Shown piece after piece: positions 24,793-34,124 of a DNA stretch of 64,000 nt. Source of the stretch: Glycomyces tritici (GTDB taxonomy: Bacteria; Actinomycetota; Actinomycetes; Mycobacteriales; Micromonosporaceae). The stretch spans positions 124,001 through 188,000 of the forward strand of contig NZ_JAUEMJ010000003.1 of the NCBI RefSeq assembly GCF_030403505.1, written 5' to 3'. Below the pieces are notes generated by a model that did no database searches, had not been told where the DNA came from, and was given only the letters and a program-made list of their open reading frames with translations. The position numbers and the translations under genes were made by a program. Numbering within the stretch: position 1 is the stretch's first letter; each line of letters opens with the position of its first letter.

Positions 24793-25158
24793 AACGGAAC
24801 CGCAGATACCGTCCAGCCGCTCCCGTCGCCGCAAGCCTGAACCCGGGCCGAACACCGGCCCCGCTTCGGCAGCGCGCCCCGGGACAGCACCTGCCTCCTC
24901 GTCGCTGATCGCTTGGAGCCCAAGCCAAAACGAGCCCGAGCAATCACCCCGTCCGGTCATGCCTATTCGCTTGGATCTGCAGTTCAGTCACGATGGTCGG
25001 GAAGTGGGAGCGACCGTCAGCCCCGGCAACGAGCTTTCACACCGCCGGTCTCGCAGTATGGGTTCCTCGAATCGGCGGGCAGTGGGACGAGGAGGACGGT
25101 CTGGAGGATCGTCTACGAGTCACCGTGGACCGGCGCCCCCTCGTCCCGCATCAACGCC

Positions 25159-26160
25159 CTATTCGGAGCTGAACGCCGCGTCGAAGGAGGCCGCGGGCTT
25201 GTCGAAGTTCAGGTTCCGCACGTACTCGAGGGCTTCGGGGGCGCCGCGGAGGCGGTCCATGCCCGCGTCCTCCCACTCGATCGAGATCGGGCCCGCGTAG
25301 CCGATGCTGTTGAGCACGCGGAAGCAGTCCTCCCAGGGCACGTCGCCGTGGCCGGTGGACACGAAGTCCCAGCCGCGCCGCGGGTCGCCCCAGGCCAGGT
25401 GCGAGCCGAGGCGGCCGTTGCGGCCGTCGAGGCGCTTCCTGGTGTCCTTGCAGTCCACGTGGTAGATCCGCTCGCGGAAGTCCCACAGGAATGCGGCCGG
25501 GTCTATGTCCTGCCACACCATGTGGCTCGGGTCCCAGTTGAGCCCGAACGCGGTCCGGTGCCCGACCGCCTCGAGCGCGCGGTGGGTCGACCAGTAGTCG
25601 TAGGCGATCTCGGAGGGGTGCACCTCGTGTGCGAAGCGGACGCCCGCCTCGTCGAACACGTCCAGGATCGGGTTCCAGCGGTCCGCGAAGTCGTCGTAGC
25701 CGGCCTCGATCACCGCATCCGAGACGGGCGGGAACATCGCCACGTACTTCCAGATCGCGGAGCCGGTGAAGCCCACGACCGTGTCGACGCCGAGCTTCGC
25801 GGCGGCCCTCGCGGTCGCCTTCATCTCCTCGGCCGCGCGCTTGCGGACCCCTTCGGGCTCGCCGTCGCCCCACACGCGGGAGGGGAGGATCGCCTTGTGC
25901 CGCTCGTCGATCGGGTCGTCGCAGACCGCCTGGCCCACCAGGTGGTTGGAGATCGTCCACAGCCCCAGGCCGTGGGATTCGAGGATGGCCTTGCGCTCGG
26001 CCACGTAGTCGTCGTCCTCGGCGGCCCGCACCACGTCGAGGTGGTCGCCCCAGCAGGCCACTTCGAGCCCGTCGTAGCCCCAGCCCGCGGCGAGGCGGCA
26101 CACCTCCTCGAAGGGCAGGTCGGCCCACTGGCCGGTGAACAGCGTGATCGGTCTAGGCAT
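25159..26160 (-). CDS. sugar phosphate isomerase/epimerase, TIM barrel (AP-endonuclease-2 superfamily)
   Basis: A 333-residue xylose-isomerase-like TIM barrel. [17 protein letters not shown] opens the barrel. Metal-binding regions include the Glu of HEVHPSE near residue 199, the Asp-His of [10 protein letters not shown] near 229 and HVDCKDTR near 256. GHGDVPW near 290 and SIEWEDAG near 314 complete the site. It likely isomerises or epimerises the sugar intermediate handled by this locus. It is the last gene of the transport operon; its ATG overlaps the preceding TIM-barrel gene by 8 nt. Confidence 0.85.
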   Translation of the reverse strand: MPRPITLFTGQWADLPFEEVCRLAAGWGYDGLEVACWGDHLDVVRAAEDDDYVAERKAILESHGLGLWTISNHLVGQAVCDDPIDERHKAILPSRVWGDGEPEGVRKRAAEEMKATARAAAKLGVDTVVGFTGSAIWKYVAMFPPVSDAVIEAGYDDFADRWNPILDVFDEAGVRFAHEVHPSEIAYDYWSTHRALEAVGHRTAFGLNWDPSHMVWQDIDPAAFLWDFRERIYHVDCKDTRKRLDGRNGRLGSHLAWGDPRRGWDFVSTGHGDVPWEDCFRVLNSIGYAGPISIEWEDAGMDRLRGAPEALEYVRNLNFDKPAASFDAAFSSE

Positions 26161-26998
26161 CGGTGAGACTCCTCAGATAGTTCAGTCCGTCGACGGCGAG
26201 GGCGTCTTGGGTCGGCGCGAGCGGCCGCCAAATGGAAGCGGCCGTCGCGATAGTGGCATTGTGCGCGGTGAACGACTCGATGACAAGTGGTCCGGCATAC
26301 CCGGCCAGGTCGAGCGCGTGCAGGATCTCAGCCCATGGGAGGTGGTCGCTGCCCGGCGAGCCGCGGTCGTTACCGCTCACCTGGACGTGCCCGATGCGGT
26401 CCCCGGCACGCACGATCGCCGCCGGGATGTCGGTCTCCTCGATGTTCATGTGGTAGACGTCAAGGGCCAGTGCGGTGCCGGGCAGTCCGTCCAATGCCTC
26501 CAGTGCCTGGTCGACGGTGTTGACCAGACTGGTCTCGTAGCGGTTCAGCGGCTCCACCGCCACGGTGACCCCGCGCTCGGCCGCGTAGTCGGCGACCGGC
26601 TTGAGATGTTCGCGCAGTTCGCGGTAGGCGGCGGGCCGGTCCGCGAGGCGCCAGGTGCGCCCGACCGAGGCGTACGCGGGGCCCGCGATCACCTTGGAGC
26701 CCACCGCGACCGCGGCGTCGACCACGCGGCGCAGATACTCCTGGGTCTCGGCGACGACGGCCCGCGGGGCGTCCACGAGCTCGCGGCCCGGGCCCATCAC
26801 GAGGACCACCGTCGCGTCGAGCCCGAGTCCTTTGAGGAGTGCGTCGGCCCGCTGCGGGTCCCAGTCGCCGGGCGACTCGACCGGGAGCTCGATCACGTCG
26901 AACCCCCAGTCGCGCACGCGCACGGCGAGCCGGGCCAGGGCCTCGTCATCGAGCGGCGAGGCCCAGACCCAGGTGTTGACGCCGATCCTTCGGGTCAA
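26153..26998 (-). CDS. second sugar isomerase/epimerase, TIM barrel
   Basis: A 281-residue barrel of the tagatose 3-epimerase-like group. GVNTWVW begins the first strand, and [16 protein letters not shown] near residues 148-163 has the catalytic/metal Glu. [12 protein letters not shown] near 182-193 carries Asp and His ligands, [17 protein letters not shown] follows near 210-226, and VIESFTAHN near 247-255 has the second Glu. A TTG start at 26998 overlaps the binding-protein stop as TTGA, the TTG version of the ATGA overlaps elsewhere in this operon; no better start keeps the first strand. It may act in series with the other barrel enzyme. Confidence 0.8.
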   Translation of the reverse strand: MTRRIGVNTWVWASPLDDEALARLAVRVRDWGFDVIELPVESPGDWDPQRADALLKGLGLDATVVLVMGPGRELVDAPRAVVAETQEYLRRVVDAAVAVGSKVIAGPAYASVGRTWRLADRPAAYRELREHLKPVADYAAERGVTVAVEPLNRYETSLVNTVDQALEALDGLPGTALALDVYHMNIEETDIPAAIVRAGDRIGHVQVSGNDRGSPGSDHLPWAEILHALDLAGYAGPLVIESFTAHNATIATAASIWRPLAPTQDALAVDGLNYLRSLTDA

Positions 26999-28197
26999 CG
27001 GTCGCGCCAGGCGTCGGGGAAGCCCGGCAGGTCCTCGCCGCCGAACTTCGCGTAGTGCAGTGAAGGCATGTCGGCGTTCCGTTCCAGGTACTCGTCGCGG
27101 TCGGCTTCGGTGATCGGCTCCTGCGGGAGCACCCACTCGGCCGGCACCTGCTCGCCATTCAAGATCATTGTCGCAGCGAGCACCGGGGTGCGCCACTGGA
27201 AGTTCGAGTACACCGGGGCGATCGCGGTCATCCCGGTCTCCTCCCACTTGCGCATGAACGAGAGCTCGTCCTCGCCGGCCATGACCGGGTACGGCTTCCC
27301 GGCGTCCTCGAACGCCTCGATCGCGGCCACCGCGCCGTCGCCGGCGTCCATCCAGATGCCGTCCACGTCGCCGCGCTGCAGGTACTGGCTGACGATGTTC
27401 TTGATCTCGGCCGCGTCGCCGCCGGTGAACTCGTTGCCGAGCACCTCCAGCTCGGAGTCGCCGAAGATCTGCTGCGCCGCCGCCCAGCGGTGCTCGAGCA
27501 CGTCCACACCCGGGAGAATGCGCAGCGCCAGCACCGTCGAGCCCGGCTCGAGGTTCTCGACCAGGAACTCGGCGGCGTCCGCGCCGTAGGCGTAGCCGCC
27601 GATCGGGTGGATGAACGTGGTCGCGCAGTCGGTGTTCACGCCGCGGTCGAACACGATCACCGGAATGCCCGAGGCGCAAGCGGTCTCGACGGCGGGCGTC
27701 AGGGTCGCGGTCGTCGAGGGCGAGACGATGAGCGCGTCGCACTCGCCGGAGTCGACGAACGCCTGGATGTCGGAGATCTGCTGGTCGTCGTCGTCACCTG
27801 CGTCCGAGGTGCGGAACTCGCCGATCGCGCCCGCCTCCTGGAGGACCTTCACCTGCTCCTGCATGGTGATCCAGCCGGTCACACGCCACGGGTTGGAGAC
27901 CGAGGCGTTCGAGAAGCACACGGTGGCGTCCCCGCCTTCGCGCTTGAACTCGGTCGTGTCGACCCATTCGGGCTCGATCGCCTGCAGCCAAGGCGTGTTC
28001 GGGTCGCCTTCGGGCGCGATGTCGCGCTGGGCGAGCTGCTCGTCGTACTCGGCCTGGACGAACCACTCGCCGGAGTCGGCCGCGGGGGCCGACTCGTCGG
28101 TGGCGGCGTCGTCGGCCGGTGTGTCGGTGGTGCAGCCGGTCGCGAGGAGCAGCCCGAGGGCGGCCGCTGCGGCGAAGGCTAGGCGTGTCGTCTGCAT
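26995..28197 (-). CDS. ABC sugar-binding lipoprotein
   Basis: A 400-residue extracellular binding protein with lipobox LATGC (lipidated Cys near 22) and an acidic Ala/Asp linker. Two Rossmann-like lobes of the periplasmic-binding-protein 4 (ribose/galactose-binding) type follow. Landmarks are VCFSNASVSNPWRV near 94-106, ALIVSPSTTATLTP near 154, GIPVIVFDRGV near 176 and DGIWMDAGDGAVAAIEAF near 277. It is longer than most RbsB-like proteins because of an N-terminal extension (residues 40-90). GAAGG precedes ATG 28197. It delivers the sugar to the two permeases encoded just upstream. Confidence 0.9.
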   Translation of the reverse strand: MQTTRLAFAAAAALGLLLATGCTTDTPADDAATDESAPAADSGEWFVQAEYDEQLAQRDIAPEGDPNTPWLQAIEPEWVDTTEFKREGGDATVCFSNASVSNPWRVTGWITMQEQVKVLQEAGAIGEFRTSDAGDDDDQQISDIQAFVDSGECDALIVSPSTTATLTPAVETACASGIPVIVFDRGVNTDCATTFIHPIGGYAYGADAAEFLVENLEPGSTVLALRILPGVDVLEHRWAAAQQIFGDSELEVLGNEFTGGDAAEIKNIVSQYLQRGDVDGIWMDAGDGAVAAIEAFEDAGKPYPVMAGEDELSFMRKWEETGMTAIAPVYSNFQWRTPVLAATMILNGEQVPAEWVLPQEPITEADRDEYLERNADMPSLHYAKFGGEDLPGFPDAWRDR

Positions 28198-28213
28198 GAT
28201 GCGGACCTTCTTT

Positions 28214-29212
28214 TCATGAGGGACTGGCGGTAGTGGTTTGCAAGGCGGGTCGGGTCCGCCGGAGGGCGGCGTAGGCCACGGCGGCGATGATGATGACGCC
28301 CTGCACGGCGGGCCGGAGCGTCGCGGGCAGCGCCATCTGGTTGAAGAGCGTGAACAGGGCTTCGATCGCGAGCGCCCCGGCCATGGCGGCGAGCGCCGTG
28401 CCGCGGCCGCCGCCGAGCGCGACGCCGCCGAGGACCACGGCGGTGATCACGGTGAACTCCAGGCCCTCGCCGACCTGGGCGCTCACCCCGGCGAACCCTC
28501 CGATGAGGATGCCGGCGACGGTCGCCGAGACGCCGGAGAGGACGAATGCGGCGGTGCGGGCGGCGTCGACGCGGGCGCCGGAGAGGTTCGCGGCGAGCTC
28601 GTTGTCGCCCGAGGCCATGAGGATGCGGCCGAACCTGGTGCGCATCAGCAGGATCGCGCCCGCGCCGAGGGCGAGCATGATGAGCAGCGCCCACGGGATC
28701 TGGCCCACCAGCGGCACATCGGTGATGCCGAGCCGCCCGGGCGTGCGGAACGCCTCCGAGAGGCTGCCGGTGGGGGCGCCGCCGGTCCAGAGCCGGATCG
28801 CGCCGTACAGGACCAGGAGCATCCCGAGCGTCGTGATGAACGACTGGACTTTGAGGACGGTGGTGATGAGCCCGTTCACCAGGCCCACACCGATGCCGAA
28901 GGCCAGCATCACGAGCATGACGGGGACCGTGCGGGACTCCTCGCCGTCGATGAGCCGCGCGGCGATCACCACCTGCGCGCCCACCAGGGCGCCCACGGAG
29001 AGGTCGAAGTTCCCCGAGACGATCACGAAGTACTGCCCGGCCGCGAGGATCACCAGCGGCGCGGCCTGCTTCAGGAACGCCATGAGCGAGGGGCCCTCGA
29101 AGAACCCCGGGTTCAGTGCGAGGATCCAGGCGAAGATCAGCACGAGCAGGAGGAACACCGTGCCGGTGCCGCCGCCTATGAGGGCGGCGCCGAGCCTGCG
29201 GGCGCGGGTCAT
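28214..29212 (-). CDS. ABC sugar permease, RbsC type (second)
   Basis: A 332-residue membrane permease with about nine hydrophobic segments. It has the family signatures FVIVSGNFDLSVGAL near residues 61-75 and the cytoplasmic-loop GARVDAARTAAFVLSG near 217-232 followed by LGGVALGGGRGT near 268-279. ATG 29212 overlaps the previous permease stop by 4 nt (ATGA). With the neighbouring permease it probably makes a heterodimeric channel rather than the RbsC homodimer. Confidence 0.9.
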   Translation of the reverse strand: MTRARRLGAALIGGGTGTVFLLLVLIFAWILALNPGFFEGPSLMAFLKQAAPLVILAAGQYFVIVSGNFDLSVGALVGAQVVIAARLIDGEESRTVPVMLVMLAFGIGVGLVNGLITTVLKVQSFITTLGMLLVLYGAIRLWTGGAPTGSLSEAFRTPGRLGITDVPLVGQIPWALLIMLALGAGAILLMRTRFGRILMASGDNELAANLSGARVDAARTAAFVLSGVSATVAGILIGGFAGVSAQVGEGLEFTVITAVVLGGVALGGGRGTALAAMAGALAIEALFTLFNQMALPATLRPAVQGVIIIAAVAYAALRRTRPALQTTTASPS

Positions 29213-30210
29213 GACTGCCTCCCTTGGGCTTGGGCGAAGCGGGGTCTGCGGGCGGTGCGGTCGAGCTGGCGTCGGGCGTACAGGGCGACGGCGGCGATGA
29301 TCACGGCGCCGCGCAGCACGTCCTTCGCGAACGGGTCGATCTGCATCACGTTGAACACGGTGTCGAGCACGGCCAGGATCGCCACGCCCGCAACGGTTCC
29401 CGCCACGCCGCCCTTGCCGCCGAGGAGGAGCGTGCCGCCGAGTACGACAGCGGCGATCGCGTCCAGCTCGTACAGGTTCGTGTAGGCCTCGGCCGAGCCG
29501 GTGCCGAACCGGGCCGCGAGCAGCAGCCCGGCGAGCCCCGCGCACATGGCGCACAGGACGTGGGCGGTGAGCAGCACGCGGGTGGTGCGGATGCCCGACA
29601 TGCGGGCGACTTCGACGTCCCCGCCCACGGCATACATGTGGTGGCCGGTGCGGGTGGACCGGAGGTACCAGACCGCCGCGGCGGCCACCGCGAGCATCAC
29701 CAGCGCCGAGACCGGGATGAACGCGATCCGCGTGTACCCGAACTGCTGGAACACCGCCGGCACGTCCCCGGCCGGGCCCTTGTACTGGGTGTCCAGGTAG
29801 CCCTTGAGGATCAGGCCCGTGCCGAGGGTGGCGATGAACGGGTTCACCTTGAGGAAGGCCACGATCGCGCCGTTCGCGGCCCCGATGAGGCCCGAGACCA
29901 GCAGTACCAGGGCGACCGCCAGCGGGATGTTCGCGGCTTGTCCGTCCATCGTGGTCGCGGCGACGAGGCTCGAGAGCGCCGCGACGTACCCGACCGAGAG
30001 GTCCAGGGACCGGCACAGGATCACCAGGGTCATCCCAATGGCGAGGAACCCGGTGAGGCTGGTGCGGGTGAGCATGTCGACGAGGTTCGCGGTCCCGAAG
30101 AGGTTCCCGCCGTCCATCGCGACGGCGACGGCGCCGAGCACGAGGACGCCCGCGAGCGCGAGGTAGATCAGGGCGGTGGTGCCGAGGCGGCGAGGGGTCA
30201 GGGCGGTCAT
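29209..30210 (-). CDS. ABC sugar permease, RbsC type (first)
   Basis: A 333-residue permease of the same family: VILCRSLDLSVGYVAALSS near residues 62-80, MSGIRTTRVLLTAHVLCAM near 204-222 and VVLGGTLLLGGKGG near 255-268, with about nine membrane segments. It is clearly related to but distinct from the permease at 28214. The gene overlaps both neighbours by 4 nt, so ATPase and both permeases are made in fixed order. Confidence 0.9.
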   Translation of the reverse strand: MTALTPRRLGTTALIYLALAGVLVLGAVAVAMDGGNLFGTANLVDMLTRTSLTGFLAIGMTLVILCRSLDLSVGYVAALSSLVAATTMDGQAANIPLAVALVLLVSGLIGAANGAIVAFLKVNPFIATLGTGLILKGYLDTQYKGPAGDVPAVFQQFGYTRIAFIPVSALVMLAVAAAAVWYLRSTRTGHHMYAVGGDVEVARMSGIRTTRVLLTAHVLCAMCAGLAGLLLAARFGTGSAEAYTNLYELDAIAAVVLGGTLLLGGKGGVAGTVAGVAILAVLDTVFNVMQIDPFAKDVLRGAVIIAAVALYARRQLDRTARRPRFAQAQGRQS

Positions 30211-31715
30211 TCCGGTTCGCTCCCTTCAAGACCGGGCCGGCCGCGGCGGCCGGTCGCGTACGCCATGACCTCCTGCTCGGTCGCGCCGCCGGGCAGCTCC
30301 CCGGCGATGCGGCCGTCGTGGAGGACCGCGATCCGGTCGGCGAGGCCGATGACCTCGATGAGTTCGGAGGCGATGAGCAGCACCGCGAGGCCTTCGGCCG
30401 CGAGGGAGCGGATCACGGAGTACAGCTTGTGCTTGGCGCCCACGTCGATCCCGCGCGTCGGCTCGTCGAGCACGATCACGCCCGGCTCGGCCGCGAGCCA
30501 CTTGGCGACCACCACTTTCTGCTGGTTGCCGCCCGAGAGGAACTGGACCTCCTGGTCGTCGCCGCGGGCGACGAGGTCGAGGCTGGAGAGGATTCCTTCG
30601 ATGCGGGCCAGGCGCTGCCGGGAGTGGACCCGGGCGTTCGCGTCGAGCACCATGCGCGCGTTGGCCTTCACCGACTGGTGCAGTGCGAGTCCCTGGGCCT
30701 TGCGGTCCTCGGTGACGAGCGCGATCCCGGCGGCGATGGCCTTGCGGGGGCGGGAGATCCGCACCGGTCGGCCGTCGACTGCGACCGAACCACGGGTGAA
30801 CGGGGTGATGCCGAAGACCGCCTCGGCGATCTCGGTGCGGCCCGAGCCCTGGAGACCGGCCAGGCCCACGATCTCGCCCGCGCGCACTTCGAGGTCGATG
30901 CCGTCCACATAGTCGTTGCCGCCGCCGTCGATCCGCAGCCGGACCTCGCCTGTCTCAGTGCCGGGCAGCCGCGGCGGGAACTGGGCCTCGATGCGGCGGC
31001 CGACCATGCGGGTCACGAGTTCGTCGGGGGTGATGTCGGCGGTCGCGACGCTGTCGACGAGGCGGCCGTCCTTGAGGATGGTGATCCGGTCGCACAGGTC
31101 GAAGATCTCGCGGAGCCGGTGGGAGACGTAGAGAACCGCGACCCCGCGCTCGCGCAGGCGGGCCACGAGCCGGTACAGCAGCGCGACCTCCGCGTCGGCC
31201 AGGGCGGCGGTCGGCTCGTCCATGCAGATGAGGTCCGCGCCCTGGGAGAGGGCCTTCGCGATCTCGGTGATCTGCTGGTGGGCGACCGAGAGGGTGCCGA
31301 CCTTGGCGGTCGGGGCGAGGTCCTCCACGCCGAGGTCGGCGAGGGCCGCTGCGGTGGCCTCGTTCATGGCCTTGCGGTCGATGCCGCCGCGGCGTCGCGG
31401 TTCGTGTCCGAGGTGGACGTTCTCGGCGACGGTGAGCTCGGGCAGGAGGTTGAACTCCTGGAAGACCGAGGCGACCCCGGCCTTCTGGGCGGCGGCCGGG
31501 TGGGTGAAGGAGACGGCGCGGCCGTCCAGCTCGATGGTGCCGGCGTCGGCGGTGTGGACGCCCGCGAGGATCTTCATCAGGGTGGACTTGCCGGCGCCGT
31601 TCTCCCCCACCAGGGCGTGGACCTCGCCCCGGCTCACGGTGAGGTCCACTGCGGAGAGCACTTGGACGCCGAGGAACGCTTTGCCGATGCCGCGCATGGC
31701 CAGGAGTGCGGTCAT
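30207..31715 (-). CDS. ABC sugar ATPase with two nucleotide-binding domains, RbsA type
   Basis: A 502-residue fused double ATPase for monosaccharide import. The first domain has Walker A GENGAGKST near 38-46, LSVAHQQITEIAKAL near 143 and Walker B DLICMDEPTAAL near 160. The second has the usual degenerate Walker A GLQGSGRTE near 286, LSGGNQQKVVVAKWL near 395 and VIVLDEPTRGIDVGAKHKLY near 417. It couples ATP hydrolysis to the paired permeases. It overlaps the dehydrogenase gene upstream and the permease downstream by ATGA. Confidence 0.95.
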   Translation of the reverse strand: MTALLAMRGIGKAFLGVQVLSAVDLTVSRGEVHALVGENGAGKSTLMKILAGVHTADAGTIELDGRAVSFTHPAAAQKAGVASVFQEFNLLPELTVAENVHLGHEPRRRGGIDRKAMNEATAAALADLGVEDLAPTAKVGTLSVAHQQITEIAKALSQGADLICMDEPTAALADAEVALLYRLVARLRERGVAVLYVSHRLREIFDLCDRITILKDGRLVDSVATADITPDELVTRMVGRRIEAQFPPRLPGTETGEVRLRIDGGGNDYVDGIDLEVRAGEIVGLAGLQGSGRTEIAEAVFGITPFTRGSVAVDGRPVRISRPRKAIAAGIALVTEDRKAQGLALHQSVKANARMVLDANARVHSRQRLARIEGILSSLDLVARGDDQEVQFLSGGNQQKVVVAKWLAAEPGVIVLDEPTRGIDVGAKHKLYSVIRSLAAEGLAVLLIASELIEVIGLADRIAVLHDGRIAGELPGGATEQEVMAYATGRRGRPGLEGSEPE

Positions 31716-32806
31716 TCCGGCACCTCCGCCCAGTCGCGGGTGCGGCCCGAGGCGAAGACGGCCTCGGCGATGCGCGCGGCGCGCAGGCCGTCGGCGAACG
31801 TCGGCAGGCCGTCGGGGGCCTGGCCGTCGATCGCGGCGCGGGTGTCGGCCACGAAGGCGTCGAAGCAGTCCTGGTAGCCCTGGGCGTGACCGGCCGGGAC
31901 GCGGGCCAGGCGGGCGGCGTCGGGGTGCAGGTGCTCGGGGTCGCGCATGAGGATCGCGTTCTGGTCGCGCCCGCCGAGCCAGAGCGTCTCGGGCTGCTCC
32001 TGGTCGAAGGCGATCGTGGCCTCGGTGCCGGAGATCTCCAGCAGGAGCCGGTTCTTGCGGCCGGCCGAGACCTGGCTGATCACGGTCGAGCCGACCATGC
32101 CGCCGGCGGTCGCGAACTGGAGCGTCACGATGTCCTCAGTGGCGACGTCCCGGCCCGAGCGCCGGCGGTTGGCGGTGGCGAGCTGGGCGTTGACGGCGGC
32201 GATGCGGTCGCCCGAGACGAACTCGAGGAGGTCGCACCAGTGGGAGCCGATGTCGCCGAAGGCCCGCAGCGCGCCGCCCTTCTCGGCGTCCACCCGCCAG
32301 TTGTCGTCGCCGGGGCGCAGGAGCCAGTCCTGGAGGTAGGAGCCGTGCGCGAGGGTGAGGCGCCCGATCCGTCCACTCGCGACGCGGGCGCGGGCCTCGC
32401 GGACCATCGGGTGGAAGCGGTAGACGAACGGCACGGTGGCGACCACGCCCGCGGCCTGCGCGGCCTCGGTCATCGCGCGGGCGGTCTCGGCGTCGGTGGC
32501 GAGGGGCTTCTCGCAGACGACGTGCTTGCCGGCCGCGATGGCGGCCAAGGCGATCGGGGCGTGGAGGTGGTTGGGGACGCAGACGTGCACGACGTTCGCG
32601 GCGTCGAGCGCCGCGTCGAGGTCGTCGAACACGGTCTCGGCGCGCAGGTCCGCGGCGGCCTCGCGGGCCCGCTCCGGCGTGGACCCGGCGATCCCGGCGA
32701 GCGAGCCACCGGCCACGGCGATGGCGCGGGCGTGGACGCGCCCCATGAAGCCGGTGCCGATGACGGCCGCGCGGTAGTCCTGCCGGGTGATCGTGACGTG
32801 AGCCAT
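31712..32806 (-). CDS. Gfo/Idh/MocA-family sugar dehydrogenase
   Basis: A 364-residue NAD(P)-dependent oxidoreductase with Rossmann motif VIGTGFMGRVHARA near 15-28, the family CVPNHLHAP near 74 and the catalytic-lysine motif EKPLA near 94. The GDIGSHWCDLLEF segment near 173-185 carries the catalytic His region. It would oxidise the imported sugar or cyclitol, or make a keto-sugar for the barrel isomerases. It is the first gene of the leftward operon. ATG 32806 is the family start; no clear Shine-Dalgarno is seen. The ROK repressor gene diverges 70 bp away. Confidence 0.9.
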   Translation of the reverse strand: MAHVTITRQDYRAAVIGTGFMGRVHARAIAVAGGSLAGIAGSTPERAREAAADLRAETVFDDLDAALDAANVVHVCVPNHLHAPIALAAIAAGKHVVCEKPLATDAETARAMTEAAQAAGVVATVPFVYRFHPMVREARARVASGRIGRLTLAHGSYLQDWLLRPGDDNWRVDAEKGGALRAFGDIGSHWCDLLEFVSGDRIAAVNAQLATANRRRSGRDVATEDIVTLQFATAGGMVGSTVISQVSAGRKNRLLLEISGTEATIAFDQEQPETLWLGGRDQNAILMRDPEHLHPDAARLARVPAGHAQGYQDCFDAFVADTRAAIDGQAPDGLPTFADGLRAARIAEAVFASGRTRDWAEVPE

Positions 32807-32876
32807 ATGACGACCGTAGGACGGACTTATGACAGAGCACAAGCAAAAGTTGTCGGTGTTATGAAACAGTTACGTC
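32807..32876. promoter_or_regulatory. divergent promoter region of the sugar locus
   Basis: These 70 AT-richer bases separate the operon from the ROK gene. TTATGA occurs at 32827-32832 and 32860-32865, 33 bp apart in the same orientation, and the stretch TTTTGCTTGTG lies between on the minus strand. It is the likely place for ROK binding and both promoters, but no perfect palindrome is present. Confidence 0.5.
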
Positions 32877-34124
32877 ATGTCTCCGTACAAACCCGTGTGG
32901 TTCACTAGTCGAGTGACAGATGGTTCACCCGTGCCCCGCCGCCCGGCTCCCAGCGCCGCAGCCGGCGCCGGAGCGCTGCTCCAGCTGCTGCGCGACGGCA
33001 CCCCGCGAACCCGTTCGGAGCTCTCCGCGCTCACCGGCCTCGCCCGCTCCACGGTCACCGGCCGCGTCGACGCCCTCCTCGCCGCCGGGCTCATCGCCCC
33101 CACCGGCGAGACCGCCTCCACCGGCGGCCGGCCCCCCGCCACCTTCGCGTTCAACCCCGCCGCGCGCATCGTCCTCGGCGCCGACCTCGGCGCCACCCAC
33201 GCCCGCCTCGCCGTCACCGACCTCGCCGGGAACGTCCTCGCCGCCACCACCGCCGACCTCGACATCGCCTTGGGCCCCAAGGCGGTGCTCGACTGGACCG
33301 TCGAACACGGCCTCGCGCTCCTCGCCGAGGTCGAGCGCCCCGCATCGGACCTCCTCGGCATCGGGATCGGCCTCCCCGGCCCCGTCGAGCACGACACCGG
33401 CCGCGCCGTCAACCCGCCGATCATGCCCGGCTGGGACGGCTTCGACGTCCCCGCGTACGTGAGCGAGCGCATCCCCGTGCCCGTCATGGTCGACAACGAC
33501 GTGAACATCATGGCCCTCGGCGAGCACTTCACCGCCTGGCCCGAGTACGAGCACCTGCTCTTCATCAAGGCCGCCACCGGCATCGGCTGCGGCATCATCG
33601 CCGCCGGCCAGGTCTACCGGGGCGCGCAGGGAGCCGCCGGCGACATGGGGCACATCCGCGTCGCCGGCGCCGACGACGTGCACTGCCGCTGCGGCAACAC
33701 CGGCTGCCTCGAAGCCGTCGCCAGCGGCGCCGCCATCGCCCGGAACCTCACCGCGCAGGGCATCGAGGCGGGCGGCTCGCTCGACGTCGTCGAGCTCGCC
33801 CGCGCCGGCTCCGTCCCGGCCCTGCGCCTCGTCCGCCAGGCCGGCCGGGACATCGGCGAGGTCCTCGCCGGGGCCGTCAACTTCTTCAACCCGTCGATCA
33901 TCGTCATCGGCGGCTCCCTCGCGCTGGCAGGCGACCACCTCATCGCGGGCGTCCGCGAGGTCATCTACCAGCGCTCACTCCCCCTGGCCACCAGGCACCT
34001 GCGCATCGCGGCCGCCCGCACCGGCGAGAGCAGCGGCGCGATCGGCGCGGGGGTCATGGTGATCGAGCACGCGCTCGACCCCGCCCGACTCGACGCCATC
34101 ACAGAAATCAAGACGAACGGATGA
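32877..34124 (+). CDS. ROK-family transcriptional repressor
   Basis: A 415-residue ROK protein. The N-terminal winged helix (GALLQLLRDGTPRTRSELSALTGLARSTVTGRVDAL near 31-66) binds DNA. The sugar-kinase-like domain has VLGADLGATHARLAV near 98-112 and IGIGLPGP near 162-169. The zinc motif is GHIRVAGADDVHCRCGNTGCLE near 260-281, with the ROK pattern CxCGxxGCLE. It should repress the adjacent operon and release on binding its sugar. It overlaps the aldo-keto reductase gene by ATGA. Confidence 0.9.
   Translation: MSPYKPVWFTSRVTDGSPVPRRPAPSAAAGAGALLQLLRDGTPRTRSELSALTGLARSTVTGRVDALLAAGLIAPTGETASTGGRPPATFAFNPAARIVLGADLGATHARLAVTDLAGNVLAATTADLDIALGPKAVLDWTVEHGLALLAEVERPASDLLGIGIGLPGPVEHDTGRAVNPPIMPGWDGFDVPAYVSERIPVPVMVDNDVNIMALGEHFTAWPEYEHLLFIKAATGIGCGIIAAGQVYRGAQGAAGDMGHIRVAGADDVHCRCGNTGCLEAVASGAAIARNLTAQGIEAGGSLDVVELARAGSVPALRLVRQAGRDIGEVLAGAVNFFNPSIIVIGGSLALAGDHLIAGVREVIYQRSLPLATRHLRIAAARTGESSGAIGAGVMVIEHALDPARLDAITEIKTNG

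Larger units (their letters stand above)
23184..25158. other. gene-poor, repeat-rich region of ~2 kb
   Basis: No convincing gene lies here. The left 460 bp is G-rich on the plus strand and contains a 51-bp tandem repeat. The central part (23.9-24.45 kb) is C/A-rich with duplicated segments such as CGCCCGAACGCGCC at 24089 and 24128. The right part contains a 24-bp repeat and an ORF with a perfect Shine-Dalgarno that seems frameshifted. At 23700-23760 lies unusually AT-rich sequence with GTAC boxes. Open frames exist on several strands but encode biased Pro/Arg/Gly-rich sequence, as expected from GC bias. Confidence 0.6.
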
